64,000 nucleotides of DNA. Origin: Anthoceros angustus (taxonomy: Eukaryota; Streptophyta; Anthocerotopsida; Anthocerotales; Anthocerotaceae). The position numbers and the translations under genes were made by a program. The stretch's first letter is position 1; the number at the start of each line of letters is the position of its first letter. The stretch is taken from contig MU008167.1 of NCBI GenBank assembly GCA_010909165.1, positions 186,001 to 250,000 on the forward strand, read 5' to 3'. Shown here piece after piece: positions 1 through 11,216 of the stretch. The notes beneath the pieces were generated by a model. It was not told where the DNA came from, did not search any database, and saw nothing but the letters and a program-made list of their open reading frames with translations.

Positions 1-2423
1 GTTAGTAAGAACTGATTCGAGTAGCTCTCGTTTTACAAATCCTTCAGTAGTAAGGGGTAAGAGTGGACTATGTGATTGTATGAAATGACCTAGAAAGTTG
101 TGAGTAATCCAATTAGGATTAATTACTATTATATTTTTATTTTTCAACTGGACAATTTTTCCAACATCATGAAGATAGGATGAAATGGCAGATATTATGT
201 TCTCGCTCGGAAATTATTCAACTCCTCAAGCTGTTGCACACAATAGCTTTCAAATCTCTTTTGTTGCATCAAAGGTTGTGAAGGATGCTTAGATACCCAC
301 TGTATCAAGGTTTTACTCAATTTCTCACATATATTAGGAACTAATTTTGAGTCCTCACATGCAATTTTTAAGCTTTTAAATACCTCACATGATATGTTCT
401 TTATGCATTTCAATGAATAAGCCTTGATAATTTTTACTTTTGGAATTACACCTATTAAATCTAAAAATTCGTTTGTTACATTCTTCATTTGCGTGTTTAA
501 TAAAATTTCTATAAATTCTTTATTTTTTTCAAATTTATCTAGGTACGTAATTATAACCAATAATTTTGGTTTCACTACACTTCCCTGCTTGACATTAGAT
601 GCAATAAAGGTTAGCCAATACTTCAATTCATCCTCAAACCTTCTTTTCATATCTTCGTAAGACATAATCTCTCCTAACTCATGGTCAAAGGGACTAAACA
701 CGAACGAAAATAGACAAGCTTGGTGAATATTAGGAAAGAGATAATCATGGAGAATGCGAAATTCAGCTTGGCCGGCTAGATCCCAAATGCTTACTTGCAA
801 ATCCTCGTCATTATTAAAAATGTGTTCGATTGCTATCCCTTTTGTCATCTTCCACGGTAGGCGCACATTTGTCATACAAGTTGGCACCACTCTCCATCTT
901 TGAGAATAGCGGACCATACTTCGACGAATTGTGCTTTTCCCTGCAAAGATTAGTCAGAGATTATATTAGACATTTACAAGGAGCAATTAATGTTCAAGTA
1001 CTCTGTAACAAAGGATGGAATTACCTGCTCGTGGCGATCCACAAAGAAAGAATCTACCCACTTTTGGAAGTACAAATTTGAATCGCTGTCGATAAAATGC
1101 AGGTAAATATGCAACCTGACGATTATTTCGTTGCACAGCTTCCCCCAACAATGCACTTTTCCCTTCCTTTTCCCATTGGTCATCACTTATTTGTATGCTT
1201 ACCAAAGATGTATTCGAAGCTACGCTACGCATAAGATCTGTAAATATTTTTGAAGTCAACCTCGGATAGCCTCTAATATCGAGATGTTGAATAGTTGTAC
1301 TCCTCCCTAAGGATGTAAAAACTGTATCATTAAAGACTCTGCTAAACTCTCCATGCAATCTCAGTTGCTTGAGGGCTCTGGCCTTGTCTACTTCGAGTCC
1401 CGCTTTGGCATATCTCAAGTCATCACTCGCCATTATCTCGCAGAATTCCAGCACAGCATTCGTGCGTAATACCAAATTTAAATCTGCCACACACCCATGT
1501 GGCAAGTCATAAATTCCGAGCGTAGTGACAGATCTATTGCCCACCGTCACATGTCCTTCAGTGCTGGTTTCTCCCAATCCAGTGCGAAGCAATTCTCCCA
1601 TAATCACGTCTGACTGCGCTCCTCCCATTCCACCAATTTGCAACTCTTGCAACGTTGTGTTCCAGGCCAGGGCTTTGCCGATTATTCTTGCATCTTGCAA
1701 TGTCCAGGAGATGCCCGTAATGTTCAAATCAAGCAAGGAGGGGCATATACCGGGAGCGAGCAGCGCGGCTATTTGTCCAGACCCCGATCTCCCCAGCGCG
1801 TCGTTCCATGACAGGTCCAGGACGCGGAGCGCGGAGTGGGGGGCAGCGCTCAGTGCGCTCACCAGCTCCCCAAACCCGTTCGCTTTCAGGTCGACTGCAC
1901 TCAGACTCAACTCGTGGAGCGTGCGACTGACGCGCAGGAGGGCTCCCAAAGCTTTACATCCAGCCGCGCTGCCCACACCCTTACATCGTCCAAAATCCAG
2001 CTTGTGTAAGGCGGAGGTGTCGGCTATGGATGCCAGCCCCCCCAACAGAGCCTCCACCTCTTCCTTTCGCCCATCCAAGCCGATTCTATACTCGCCCCGC
2101 AACCGGATGCTTTCGAGAGTAGGACAATGGCCGATGGCAGAGAGCACCTGCAGTCGCACTTCCCTCCCCCGCACGCCACTCCACCGCTTTGTCCTCACCG
2201 GTGCGGCAAAAGGCCGGGGGAAGAAGAAGTCCCCGAACCTGTCATCTCTTAGATCGTCTTCAAGAACAGTGCGCAGTGGCGGAGTGTTGGATGAAGAGGC
2301 AGAAGCTGCATTAGCTGGCCATGGGCCGGCGCCCAGCTCGGCCAGGAGCTGCTGCAACGCAACAGGAAGCGGCTCCTCATCCGCATCCTTGAAATCCGAG
2401 CCCGCCATGCGAATTCGATTCAT
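1..2423 (-). CDS. Roco-family LRR-Roc-COR GTPase, TORNADO1-like (3' partial, frameshifted)
   Basis: Minus strand, exon 1 2423-1025, intron 1024-941 (84 bp, GT-AG), exon 2 from 940 to beyond the window start. Exon 1 encodes about 466 residues of leucine-rich repeats (repeated LxxLxLS/DLSxN-like units). The intron splits the Roc P-loop: GSPRAG ends exon 1 and KST opens exon 2, giving GSPRAGKST. Exon 2 continues with a switch-II-like DLAGQ motif and a Roc/COR region. Plant Roco proteins of the TORNADO1 type have this order and act in cell patterning; a function here is inference. The Roc frame hits a stop at 197-195, yet the next frame resumes clear COR sequence (SSYLHDVGKIV and onward) to position 1. 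This implies an indel between about 197 and 216, hence a pseudogene or a sequence error. ATG 2423 was chosen; the frame is open further upstream without an ATG. ATG 2408 is an alternative. Confidence 0.75.
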
Positions 2424-3079
2424 TGCTGTCACGGCCCACCGTGCTACCAGATCCGACTCCGGACCAGTACCCCCACCTCCGAATTCACACACCGCGTTTC
2501 CGACGAGAGCCTACAGTACAGGATGCCCCAAGCCCCTGCACCCTTGGACATGAAGCTATCATCAGCACCACTGCGGGGAAACCTGCCCCAGCCACCACTA
2601 TCAGCAGCACTGCACCAATCGTAGGCACACCACTTGCAGCTCGTGATGAGCATGCACGCTCCAAGCTTGTCATGACAACACTCACCCTCGCATGCTCAAA
2701 GCCATCCGGATGGGCACAAACATTGGCACTTACTTCCACCGGCAACTGCAACTGCAACGCCCATCCCACCCTACGCTCACACACGTCCCCCCGGCCGGAC
2801 ACTGCCATTCACGCGTGCAAGCACCTGCAGCTCACCAACCCACAAAGCCAGCACTGGCATGATCACAACACCTCGAGCTCATGGCCAGTCAGAGGTACCT
2901 CTGTGGCAACGTATCTCTGCGTGCGAGGGCAAAAGAGACTAGTCTACCAATTACCTGCATCATCTGGAGACGCTCTTTCCACCACCACCGAGCCTGCATC
3001 AGGTGGACAGCCTCGCCACATCCCCGAGCTGCAGCCTACGTTTTGTAGGCCTGCACACCACGCGCTTGAGAAGCTTCTA

Positions 3080-3292
3080 GGACACTTTCCTGCTCCAAGC
3101 GCTCCCCATTGGGGAGTCATTTTGACCCCGTCCCAAGCTCGGTCCCGCTTCTGGGACTGCTCCAAGCGCTCCCCATTGGGGAGTCATTTTGACCCCGTCC
3201 CAAGCTCGGTCCCGCTTCTGGGACACTTTCCTGCTCCAAGCGCTCCCCACTGGGGAGTCATTTTGACCCCGTCCCAAGCTCGGTCCCGGTCC
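3080..3292. repeat. GC-rich minisatellite, three units of about 67-74 bp
   Basis: Three near-identical units carry the core GCTCCCCAxTGGGGAGTC followed by a GACCCCGTCCCAAGCTCGG block. Unit cores start near 3091, 3158 and 3232. The middle unit lacks a short CACTTTCC segment. The core is itself a small inverted repeat (CTCCCCA/TGGGGAG). It sits just upstream of the transposon remnant and reads as noncoding. Confidence 0.85.
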
Positions 3293-3348
3293 CGGCATGT
3301 GTTAAAAAAAAACATGGGACCGGAGGTTCTTTAGGAATCCGGTCCCCA

Positions 3349-3382
3349 CCCTCGGTCCCCTATTTTTTTCGGGGACCGAGGG
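3349..3382. repeat. Perfect inverted repeat (12-bp arms), possible transposon-edge hairpin
   Basis: Arms CCCTCGGTCCCC (3349-3360) and GGGGACCGAGGG (3371-3382) flank the loop TATTTTTTTC. Further GGACCGG/CCGGTCC pieces lie on both sides. A related GGTCCGGGACC block occurs at about 7849-7875, beyond the transposase remnant, so these GGTCC-rich sequences may be the element's termini. No matching target-site duplication was identified. Confidence 0.55.
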
Positions 3383-4054
3383 TTCATAAAAGGTCCGGTT
3401 TAAAATTAGTAAATTACTTAATTTTATATCTAAAGATTTATATTTATTATGGACAGATAGACCCATCTTATAATTGGTATGGTCATAAAGACACTTACCA
3501 TGGATTTATGGGCTATGTCTTTATTTATCTAATACCATCCATGGCTTATTAATATAGTCTTTATTCTATGAGATTTTATTAACTTATTTTGATACATCTA
3601 TAAAAAGTAGATATGTAATATTTTGCTTTGAATGGAGTTATAAATGTGTACAATAATTTGTTGATATGCACGTTCATCCATGAAGATGGACTAAGATATG
3701 GTATCTCAACCATAGGCTTACATAGGACTCTTATCCTATCATACTATGAATAGATACCCTTCAAGAGTACATAAGACCACAACACTAGCATTTGGAGCAT
3801 CACTCATTGTTGCTCTCCTTATTGTGGTATGCTTGTTGTTCTTCTTTCTTGCTTCTTATTCTTCTTCCTTGCTCCTTGTTGTTCTTTCTTGGTAAGGGAT
3901 CTTTTTTTTTAGAGCTCATCTCTTTTTAAGCTTTTTAGGTTTAGGGTTCATTTTTGTTTGAGCTCATCTCTTTTTAAGCTCTTCGCTTTTAAAAGCTTTG
4001 TTTTTTGGCTCTTCATTTGCTATATTAATTTTTTTAAAAAAATTAAAGGTAAAA

Positions 4055-6106
4055 ATGGCTCATTTTTCTCAAAGTTCATCATCCGGGTTTTTTGGAGGAG
4101 CTCCACGTGATGACCAAACAAGGAGTGGCGACAATAGCCAAACAAGCCAACCGAGTCAAAAAAGACAAAAGGTGCAAAAGGCAAGAGTCTTCAAGGAAGA
4201 ATGGAAGGTTGCATTTCATTGGATGGAGTTGTGCTCAATCAATGTAGAGAATCGAAGGTTTTGTGTTGTTCGTGAAAAACATGGTCATGGTGTAGTGGGA
4301 CAAGCTAAGGCTGCGACTCAAGCTTGGGTAAAAGTTGGCGGTCGAACTTTCAAGAGTGCATTGGAGGACCATGCAAGGAGTACATATCATTTAGCCATCA
4401 AGATGGAGCAAGCCCAAGCCAAGGCTCAACAACCAACCATGCAACGAACTTTGGAAATGCATTTTTCCAAAAAGGATAAGGAGATTCTCAACTTGTTGAA
4501 GTTTGCTTATTTCATTGCTAAGAAGGATTTGAGTTTCCATATGTACGAGGACCTTTGTGAGTTTATGGGGGATATTGGAGTGCAAGGCATTCCAGAGGTG
4601 AAGACATATGGTTCATATCTTACAGATAGTGCTTGCAAGGAGTATGTAGTTCTCATACCCAATTTTTTACGCGAACAACAGAAGGAGAGGTTATATGCAA
4701 GTCCATGGTATGAGATACTCATAGATGAGAGGACAGATAAGGCGATGGTGCAACACATAATTATTTATGTGTATTATTTGCATAATGGGACGGTACGAAC
4801 GGAGTTTTTGAAGCTAGCCAACATAACAAGTGCACGTGCGGAAGACATCTTCAACGCCTTGGTTGAGCAATTGCAACTCTTTGATCGGACATCAAAAAAT
4901 GAGTGGATTTGCAAGCGATGGAGCATCGGTCATGATTGGCAAGGCGAAGGCCAAGGAGATCACAATGTTGTGAAGTTTCGCGAATGTGAATCCGTATTTT
5001 GCTCAAACTCATTGTGTTGCTCACGCGCTTATGCGAGGCATCAAGGTTCCGACTTTGAGGTGGCGGACAAGATTGTCAAGAAATTGCACGCTCTTCATCA
5101 TTCAAGTAAGAAGACTACGGCTTTGCGTGAATTGCAAGTGCAATTAGAAATGCAAGTCTTAATCAGATCGAATTCATGATGTCCGTTGGTTGTCTAGAGG
5201 TCAAGCCATGAGTAGAATAGTTTGTCTATTACCAGCTTTACTTAAATTTGCTCAAGAGGATGAGAGCCTAAATTGGCCAAAAGCAATAAGGGTCCAAGTA
5301 GTTCTTCTTCTTTGCGGGAAGACTCTTCCAAGCTTTACTAACTACTAAGGCCTTGTTTTCATTTCACTTTTATCGGATATTTTAGAGGTCCTTAATTCCT
5401 TGAATACTAACTTTCAACGTGATTATCGGAGCCGTTAGCATAGCTCCCTCATAGATTTTGTTGTTGATAGGTCAAAAGTATGTATAAAGTTGATAGGGTG
5501 AGTATGGGAAGTAGAAAGCTTTTCTCTTCATTGAAAACTTGAAAAAGTCATGGAGTGTATGAGGGTTTTGTAATATCGACTACTGAAAGTGAACTAAGTT
5601 CTTGCATTGCTAGTGCTAACAAATATGCTTTAGTTGTTGATGCAATGAATAATAAGTTTCGATCTTTGTGTGTTGCATGCTTGTCGTCTATTCATCCTAA
5701 ATTTTATCCTCAAGATGCAGATGAGCATATCTGATTAGTTAATAGTTTGTTAGAGGTATTGTTGAAAAGTTTGGAACTAACTCTTTGGATGCAAATACTA
5801 ATGTTGTCGACCCTTTGTAGTTGATGAGGTGTGTCAAGCTGAGTTGCTAACATTTGTGTCCATCTTGAAGTCTTCTTGTGCTGGATTGAGTATGTTAGCA
5901 GCTTACAAAATATACTCAACAACTCGGGAGTGGGTAATCGACACCCTCTATGTTACGTCTTTGGGAATTATGTTTGGTCATACCTTGTAATCGCTATATG
6001 TGAGCGGGATTTTCTAAACAAAACTTTGTGATGAATAACATGAGAACTAATCTTAATATTTTGACCCTTGATGCATTGATGAGTATATCCATCAATGGTC
6101 CGCTAT
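4055..6106 (+). pseudogene. hAT-superfamily (ZNF862/DUF4371-like) transposase remnant, copy 1
   Basis: The ATG at 4055 opens a 374-codon frame to 5179: a Ser/Gln-rich N-terminus, a degenerate TTF/BED-like zinc-finger region (EEWKVAFHWMEL to LEDHARSTYH), then the transposase core including the acidic LIDERTD motif. Frame breaks then follow. The conserved VRWLSRGQAMSR block lies at about 5180-5215 in another frame, and an ILEVLNSLNTNFQRDY block at about 5373-5430. The C-terminal hAT dimerisation signature (CERDF, then TNLNILTLDALMSISINGP) is near 6000-6100, again across breaks. The family encodes cut-and-paste transposases; this copy is clearly not functional. It is AT-rich compared with neighbouring genes. 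Confidence 0.8.
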
Positions 6107-7711
6107 AAGGAGATTCTCAACTTGTTGAAGTTCGCTTATTTCATTGCTAAGAAGGATTTGAGTTTCCATATGTACGAGGACCTTTGTGAGTTCATGGGGA
6201 TATTGGAGTGGAAGGCATTCCGGTGAAGACATATGGTTCATATCTTACAGATAGTGCTTGCAAGGAGCATGTGGTTCTCATAGCCAATTTTTTACGCGAA
6301 CAACTGAAGGAGAGGTTGCGTGCAAGTCCATGGTATGGGATACTCATAGATGAGGACAGACAGGCGATGGTGCAACACATAATTATTTATGTGTATTATT
6401 TGCATAATGGGACGTGAACGGAGTTTTGAAGCTAGCCAACATAACAAGTGCACGTGCGGAAGGGATCTTCAACGCCTTGGTTGAGCAATTGCAACTCTTT
6501 GATCGGACATCAAAAATGAGTGGATTTGCAAGCGATGGAGCATCGGTCATGATTGGCAAGGCGAAGGCCAGATCACAATGTTGTGAAGTTTCGCGAATGT
6601 GAATCCGTATTTTGCTCAAACTCATTGTGTTGCTCACGCCGCAGGCGCTTTGCCATCAAGGTTCGAGGTGGCGGACAAGATTGTCAAGAAATTGCACGCT
6701 CTTCATCATGTAAGAAGACTACGGCTTTGAGTGAATTGCAAGTGCAATTAGAAATGCAAGTCTTAATCAGATCGAATTCATGATGTCCATTGGTTGTCTA
6801 GAGGTCAAGAGTAGAATAGTTTGTCTATTACCAACTTTACTTAAATTTGCTCAAGAGGATGAGAGCCTAAATTGGCCAAAAGCCAATAAGGGTCCAAGTA
6901 GTTCTTCTTCTTTGCGGGAAGACTCTTCCAAGCTTTACTAACTACTAAGGCCTTGTTTTCATTTCACTTTTATCGGATATTTTAGAGGTCCTTAATTCCT
7001 TGAATACTAACTTTCAACGTGATTATCGGAGCCGTTAGCATAGCTCCCTCATAGATTTTGTTGTTGATAGGTCAAAAGTATGTATAAAGTTGATAGGGTG
7101 AGTATGGGAAGTAGAAAGCTTTCTCTTTCATTGAAAACTTGAAAAAGTCATGGAGTGTATGAGGGTTTTGTAATATCGACTACTGAAAGTGAACTAAGTT
7201 CTTGCATTGCTAGTGCTAACAAATATGCTTTAGTTGTTGATGCAATGAATAATAAGTTTCGATCTTTGTGTGTTGCATGCTTGTCGTCTATTCATCCTAA
7301 ATTTTATCCTCAAGATGCAGATGAGCATATCTGATTAGTTAATAGTTTGTTAGAGGTATTGTTGAAAAGTTTGGAACTAACTCTTTGGATGCAAATACTA
7401 ATGTTGTCGACCCTTTGTAGTTGATGAGGTGTGTCAAGTGAGTTGCTAACATTTGTGTCCATCTTGAAGTCTTCTTGTGCTGGATTGAGTATGTTAGCGA
7501 CTTACAAAATATACTCAACAACTCGGGAGTGGGTAATCGACACCCTCTATGTTACGTCTTTGGGAATTATGTTTGGTCATACCTTGTAATCGCTATATGT
7601 GAGCGGGATTTTCTAAACAAAACTTTGTGATGAATAACATGAGAACTAATCTTAATATTTTGACCCTTGATGCATTGATGAGTATATCCATCAATGGTCC
7701 GCTATAAGGAG
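6107..7711 (+). pseudogene. Tandem second copy of the transposase core and tail
   Basis: This segment repeats 4478-6106 almost base for base at a period of about 1,629 bp. It starts mid-gene at KEILNLLKFAYFIAKKD. The junction falls on the shared bases AAGGAGAT, where the first copy's end (GGTCCGCTATAAGGAGAT) runs directly into the second copy, which suggests microhomology-mediated or unequal-exchange duplication. Relative to copy 1 it carries many 1-5 base losses (for example near 6200, 6220, 6353, 6415 and 6575) and few substitutions. The intact stretch FASDGASVMIGKAKA (near 6523-6567) survives here but is frame-broken in copy 1. Confidence 0.8.
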
Positions 7712-7849
7712 ATAGATTGGAATGGTATTTTTAAAGCTTGGAAAGACCAGCCCGACGATAGAATATACTAGACATTTGTATTTTATATTATTATTTATAA
7801 ATTATTTATTTAATATTTATTATATTTAGTGACCAAGGGTCGCAAAGGC

Positions 7850-8422
7850 ACGGTCCTGCTCGGTCCGGGACCGGCGTATGCTAAGCGGCCCGAGTGCGAT
7901 AGTACTCAGTCAAAATGACACCTTGGTAAATAGGCCCTTCCCTATCTTGGACGGCGACATCTTGGGGGCGGTTGGGGGTTACAGGGTACGATAGTGCAGG
8001 GGCACGCTCCCCCCTGGCTTGGTGCCCCGTCGTGGGTTGTCCCCTTTCGCTTCGAGGTAGATGGGATTTCCCATCTTGTTCTTTTTATTAAGTCTCCACA
8101 TTTTCTTCTCAATATGTGCATTCATTGAAGTAGGCTTCCTAGTTCGAGAGCTAGCATACTATCCTATAAAACATCAAAATGACTTTAGGCGGCTGTCAAG
8201 ATAACGAATAACGAAGGCCGGGAAGAAATGGGTGCTGAGCTCCCTCCCCGAAACAAAAATGGGAAGACGTGAGTTTCATAGGCCTTTTACCGCAAACAGC
8301 GGTGTTTATCCACGCCTTTTTCTCTCTCCCATTCCAGGTGAAGTTTGGTCTATCCTGTGAGATATCGTCTCGCAATCGGAAGCAGCGCAGGAAGGAAAGG
8401 AAGGAAAGGAAAGGCGGCAGCT
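7850..8422. other. Transposon edge, dispersed repeat and CHLI 5' region
   Basis: After the GGTCCGGGACC block the sequence becomes mixed and intergenic. At about 8057-8105 it holds one member of a dispersed repeat with the palindromic core GATGGGATTTCCCATC, also seen near 31312 and, reversed, near 42140. The last 150 bases before 8423 are probably the CHLI leader, with a GGAAA-rich run just upstream of the ATG. Confidence 0.5.
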
Positions 8423-9815
8423 ATGGCGGCAGCAACGGCGTTGGGAGCAGCTGTGGGCGTGGCCTCTGGAGGCCCGCACGCTCTCCCCCGCACGTTCCGC
8501 CAAGCCCAGCCCGCGCAGCTTTGCGTTCCCGCCACCTCCTTCATGCACGGCTGCAGGCTGCAATGCGAGCTCCAGGCGGCAGCCCCCGTGTGGGAGAGGA
8601 AGCGAGACGTGCTGCGGGTGGCCAATGTAGCAACCGAGCCCGCTCCCGCCGAGGTGAGCAGCAGCAAGGAGGGAGCTGTTTCTTGCAGGAGCTGCATTTT
8701 TTTTTTTCCTGTGGTGTTGAGCGTGCTTCCGGGGTGTGCAGGCGAAGAAGGGAGTGTCGAAGGATAATGCCCGCCCGGTTTTCCCCTTCACCGCAATTGT
8801 GGGGCAGGAGGAGATGAAAATGTGCCTGATTCTGAACGTGGTGGATCCTAAGATAGGCGGTGTGATGATCATGGGGGACCGGGGGACAGGGAAGTCCACC
8901 ACCGTGAGGGCTCTGGTGGATTTGTTGCCGGAGATCAAGGTGGTGTCGGGGGACCCCTTCAATTCCGACCCAGAAGACCCCGAGCTCATGAGTGAGGAGA
9001 TCCGGCAGCGGGTGCAGAGCGAGCAGGACCTGCCTGTGACCTACGTGAAGATTAACATGGTGGACCTGCCATTGGGAGCAACGGAGGACAGGGTTTGCGG
9101 CACCATCGACATTGAGAAGGCTCTCACTGAGGGAGTGAAGGCATTCGAGCCAGGGCTGCTGGCTAAGGCTAACAGAGGCATTCTGTATGTGGATGAGGTG
9201 AACCTTCTGGATGACCACTTGGTGGATGTTCTGCTGGATTCCGCTGCTTCAGGATGGAACACGGTGGAGAGGGAGGGGATTTCCATCTCCCATCCTGCCA
9301 GGTTCATTCTGATAGGGTCTGGCAACCCCGAGGAAGGGGAGCTCCGGCCGCAGCTGCTGGATAGGTTTGGGATGCATGCTCAAGTCGGCACTGTGAAGGA
9401 CGCCGAGCTTAGGGTGAAGATCGTGGAGGAGAGGGGCAGCTTCGACCAGAACCCTAAGACCTTCAGGGACTTGTATGCAGTACCGCAGGAGGAGCTGAGG
9501 CAGAAGATCACCCAGGCTCGGGCCCGGCTGCCTACCGTGAAGGTGGCACATGATCTTCGGGTGAAGATTTCCAAGGTGTGTGCAGAGCTGGATGTGGATG
9601 GCCTCAGGGGGGATATCGTCACCAACCGCGCTGCCAAGGCCTTGGCTGCTCTCAGCGGGAGGGATGAGGTCACGCCCAAGGACATCCTCACTGTCATCCC
9701 CAACTGCCTCAGGCATCGGCTCAGAAAGGATCCTCTCGAGTCCATCGATTCTGGGCTCTTGGTGGTGGAGAAGTTCAGTGAGGTGTTTGGTTATTCTTCC
9801 AAGATCGCTGCTTAG
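8423..9815 (+). CDS. CHLI: Magnesium-chelatase subunit ChlI, chloroplast
   Basis: Two exons: 8423-8653 and 8742-9815, separated by an 88-bp phase-0 GT-AG intron; 434 residues. ChlI is the AAA+ ATPase that powers insertion of Mg2+ into protoporphyrin IX, with ChlD and ChlH, in the chloroplast stroma; this is the committed step of chlorophyll synthesis. Residues 1 to about 75 are an Ala/Ser/Arg-rich transit peptide. The mature part begins near [17 protein letters not shown]. Walker A is GDRGTGKST (residues 122-130) and Walker B is [11 protein letters not shown], followed by the ChlI insert [15 protein letters not shown] and the sensor region [13 protein letters not shown]. Length matches plant ChlI (about 420). 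The ATG at 8423 is the one that gives a full transit peptide. The gene appears intact. Confidence 0.97.
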
Positions 9816-10325
9816 TACTAGTACCTTGGCTTCTCTTCTTTAGTAGTTCTAGTGCTAGCTTGATTTTAGAAGGGTAAGAATCGGGCAAGGCAAGTCTGGC
9901 CCTGGTATGTCAGAGTTGCTCAAGAGTTGTTCCATTCCTTGCGGCTTACTGTGACTGGAAGGCATTCAACCTACGGAGAACTTGCCCTCCACATATCTTC
10001 ACCTCCTGGACACCTCGGTCAGGGTCCCTCAGGGCTGTATGAAAAGTTGGGCTGTCACATTCTCTGTCAAATTCCACAGGAGCTGAACGTTGATATGAAC
10101 CACTCCGGCTTATGCTTGTCTCGTCATGGAAGCACTCTCGCTATGTGGAGACTTCGAAAACTAGTTATCCTACCATAAAAGTTATCGAAATTATGGAATT
10201 AGTAACAAGCCAAAATTTGAATCAGCAATGAGCCATTGGTACCATGAAGGTTCTATTATTATTGAATCAGCAACAAGGCAAGGTCTCCTATCTCAGAGTT
10301 CTAGAACCACGGAATCAGGAACAAG

Positions 10326-10478
10326 CTATCCTACGATGAAAAGTTCAAAACCATAAATCAGGAATATCTGGAACAACTATCCTACGATGATAAGTTCAAA
10401 ACAATAAAATCAGGAATATCTGGAACAACTATCCTACGATGATAAGTTCAAAACAATAAAATCAGGAATATCTGGAAC
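10326..10478. repeat. Tandem repeat, three units of about 51 bp
   Basis: Units start at 10326, 10377 and 10429, each with CTATCCTACGATGA, AAGTTCAAAAC and ATCAGGAATATCTGGAAC. A weaker related block (ATCAGCAATGAGCC, ATCAGCAACAAGG) precedes it at 10220-10320. It lies downstream of CHLI in AT-rich sequence with no gene. Confidence 0.85.
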
Positions 10479-10856
10479 GATGCGATGTGCCTCGAGGGAA
10501 TGTTGAAATATGAACCTTCAGCAAGTTTTACTTAAATCTTGAAAGGAATCATGCCTATAATAGGATCTAATAAATTTTGTCATTGCTTAGGCTAACTTAG
10601 AATGTATGAAGTTTTTCAGATCTTTTTAAAATATATATCTTTTAGACTTGGTACCTCATATCATAAAAAGAATCTACCAAGCTTATATTTATTCAAATTA
10701 AATTATTAGAAATTAAAAAATAATTTCACCAATCTCCCAATGCAGGAATTCATTACTACTTGAATGTCAAGTGATATTATTGCCATACTACCTACACTAC
10801 CATGAATTAGTCAGCCAACAAAATTCTTAGACCAAGAAATCCATAATTGACCGGAA

Positions 10857-11216
10857 TCATGTTGGTGTGGCTATAAGAGGCTTGCAATACTCTGTGTTGG
10901 CAAAGCAATAGCTTTCGTATACCTCACGAAAGTGGGAGCAAAGATTGCAAGTATCTCGAGTCGCTGTCCTAATGGCTACATCCATGTAAAAACAACAATC
11001 TCTAGGGGTCCAAAGTCCGACTCTTAGGTATTTTTTACATCTGGGTCCCTCATACCCGATAATTTGAGACATATTTAGAGGTTGATAGTCCAAATCACAC
11101 TGCCATCTTTCTTCTTCATACACACTATGGACGCTCAAAATCATCAGCATATGTATTAAACATACCCCCAAACTTATGCCCAAGGTGGCTGCGTGCACAG
11201 ATGGAGTTAGCTTCAT
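10857..11216 (-). CDS. Small secreted eight-cysteine protein, copy A
   Basis: The 119-residue frame starts at the first ATG in frame (11216). An N-terminal hydrophobic stretch (about residues 8-30) reads as a signal peptide, so the product is probably secreted. The mature part has eight cysteines spaced C-x19-C-x13-CC-x14-C-x2-C-x10-C-x6-C. It shares the flanking words CDLD, LWTxRDCC, TCNLC, HFxEVYE with the minus-strand gene at 14316-14630. The C..C..CC..CxxC..C..C order resembles the plant eight-cysteine (LTP/prolamin-like) scaffold, but with CxxC in place of CxC. I do not recognise a named family. Reading-frame conservation between the two copies is the main evidence for coding; expression is not shown. 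Confidence 0.7.
   Translation of the reverse strand: MKLTPSVHAATLGISLGVCLIHMLMILSVHSVYEEERWQCDLDYQPLNMSQIIGYEGPRCKKYLRVGLWTPRDCCFYMDVAIRTATRDTCNLCSHFREVYESYCFANTEYCKPLIATPT

Noticed and set aside
1525-3334. Long plus-strand frames (342 and 303 codons) opposite and beside the Roco gene
   Set aside because: The first is the antisense shadow of the LRR exon. The second runs through the 3080-3292 minisatellite, and its repeats explain the openness.
8306-9745. Long minus-strand frames across CHLI
   Set aside because: Antisense shadows of a GC-rich, strongly conserved coding sequence.
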